This document shows positions 5,361 to 5,867 of a stretch of DNA of 5,867 bases, piece by piece. The stretch is from an archaeon (lineage in GTDB: Archaea > Asgardarchaeota > Hermodarchaeia > Hermodarchaeales > Hermodarchaeaceae): assembly GCA_016550415.1 (NCBI GenBank), contig JABXGU010000035.1:1-5867 (forward strand). The letters run 5' to 3'. Position numbers and translations under genes: made by a program. Below the pieces are notes generated by a model. It made no database searches, was not told where the DNA came from, and saw only the letters and a list, made by a program, of their open reading frames with translations. The first letter of the stretch is position 1; every line of letters starts with the position of its first letter.

Positions 5361-5765
5361 ATGACTCCTTCAACTCCCAAACATAAAGCCAAATCTAAAA
5401 GAAAAGACTCTACAGAAATGGGTCCCTCTAAACCCGCATTAGATACTACTTCTGATCTTCAACGTGAAGTCATGGCTGAACTAAAAGAGGTATTCCTAAA
5501 AGGTGATCTTCCAGAGCCAAAGCGTAGAGATAACATTGTTATGACGAGGTTATGGAACAGTGATGTACGAATTGTAGATGCGCTCATTGCCCTAGAGATT
5601 TTCAAGAGTCGAAGTGAGGCTGTGGCTTTTCTAGTTCATGAAGGTATTCAAGCTAAGCATCTGCTAGTTGACACAATTCTTCCTGCTATTGAGCACATTG
5701 AGGATATTAAGAGGAAGACCCGCCAACAAGCAGTACAAGCGCTACATGAATCGAAGCACCCTTAG
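5361..5765 (+). CDS. Putative ribbon-helix-helix DNA-binding protein with Lys-rich N-terminus
   Basis: A 134-residue protein that I do not recognise as a named gene. Residues 1-30 are rich in Lys, Ser, Thr and Pro and look disordered. Residues 32-47 form a predicted amphipathic helix. Residues 57-98 resemble a ribbon-helix-helix unit: a strand NIVMTRLW, a helix DVRIVDALIALEIF, the turn KSRSEA and a second helix EAVAFLVHEGI. The 'FKSRSEA...L..EGI' pattern is common in archaeal RHH regulators. A charged helical tail follows (99-134). The start has only a weak GGA seven bases upstream; ATG at 5418 (Met20) is an alternative without a better site. It is transcribed divergently from the sulfur operon across 184 bases that contain two inverted repeats, so it may regulate that operon and itself (inference). 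It could instead be an unrelated helical protein. Confidence 0.6.
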   Translation: MTPSTPKHKAKSKRKDSTEMGPSKPALDTTSDLQREVMAELKEVFLKGDLPEPKRRDNIVMTRLWNSDVRIVDALIALEIFKSRSEAVAFLVHEGIQAKHLLVDTILPAIEHIEDIKRKTRQQAVQALHESKHP

Positions 5766-5798
5766 GTAATTTACTAATTCCCATTCTTTGTTATTCTG

Positions 5799-5805
5799 TT
5801 TTTTT
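5799..5805 (+). terminator. Oligo-T terminator after the ribbon-helix-helix gene
   Basis: Seven T residues lie 33 bases after the TAG stop, in a T-rich stretch without a strong upstream stem. This is the usual form of an archaeal intrinsic terminator. Confidence 0.4.
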
Positions 5806-5821
5806 GCCAATCTTCGTCTCA

Positions 5822-5830
5822 TTTTTATAA
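5822..5830 (+). promoter_or_regulatory. Possible TATA box for a gene beyond the right edge
   Basis: TTTTTATAA, followed by GC, resembles an archaeal TATA element and lies after the preceding terminator. The expected start of transcription, about 25 bases on, falls inside the window, but no coding start with a convincing ribosome site is seen before the edge. Weak evidence. Confidence 0.25.
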
Positions 5831-5867
5831 GCAAACGAAGAGCTTTAAACATTGAAGGCTAAATTGA

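Noticed and set aside
5811..5841. TCTTCGT ... ACGAAGA inverted repeat near the right edge
   Set aside because: A 7-bp stem with a 17-base loop, lying after the oligo-T tract and surrounding a TATA-like stretch; it is too weak to call a terminator or operator.
1..5867. Search for CRISPR arrays, insertion sequences, tRNA or rRNA genes
   Set aside because: No regularly spaced direct repeats, transposase motifs, terminal repeats or tRNA-like folds were seen; nearly all sequence is accounted for by genes and short intergenic control regions.

Overview
The window looks like a piece of an archaeal genome, most likely from an Asgard-type archaeon. The main clue is a compact Rab/Ras-like small GTPase with all five G motifs, lying among KaiC/GvpD-like RecA-fold ATPases and a stand-alone CheY-like receiver. 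Supporting clues are Shine-Dalgarno sequences complementary to an archaeal 16S 3' end, TATA-like boxes, oligo-T terminators, and an IscS of the lysine-less type I know from Archaeoglobus fulgidus. GC content is moderate (about 40% by eye). I cannot place it at phylum level from sequence alone.

Left half (about 1-2855, all + strand) is a signalling block: the C-terminal end of a KaiC-family ATPase cut by the window edge, a Rab-like GTPase with its own TATA-like box, an AT-rich gap with oligo-T tracts, then a two-domain KaiC/GvpD-like ATPase whose second domain has lost its Walker motifs. This ATPase overlaps a single-domain response regulator that keeps all phosphorylation residues. The last two genes are almost certainly co-translated. 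No histidine kinase, GTPase activator or exchange factor is visible.

Right half (about 2900-5176, all - strand) is a four-gene sulfur/iron-sulfur operon transcribed leftward in the order tusA-like, dsrE-like, iscS-like, iscU. Genes are separated by 9, about 33 and about 15 bases, with Shine-Dalgarno sequences overlapping two upstream stop codons. The IscS-like protein keeps the mobile-loop cysteine but has Asp in place of the PLP-binding lysine, so it should not be a normal cysteine desulfurase. Two candidate persulfide carriers (TusA, DsrE) precede this altered IscS and a canonical IscU scaffold. This suggests an Fe-S assembly line that takes sulfur from a source other than direct cysteine desulfuration. 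It is the most interesting system in the window.

Region 5177-5360 is a divergent control region. It contains a perfect 18-bp palindrome just upstream of tusA, placed where its transcript should start, plus an AT-rich inverted repeat in front of the rightward gene. That gene (5361-5765) encodes a small Lys-rich protein with a ribbon-helix-helix-like core, a plausible regulator of itself and of the sulfur operon. The last 100 bases hold an oligo-T terminator and a possible promoter for a gene outside the window.
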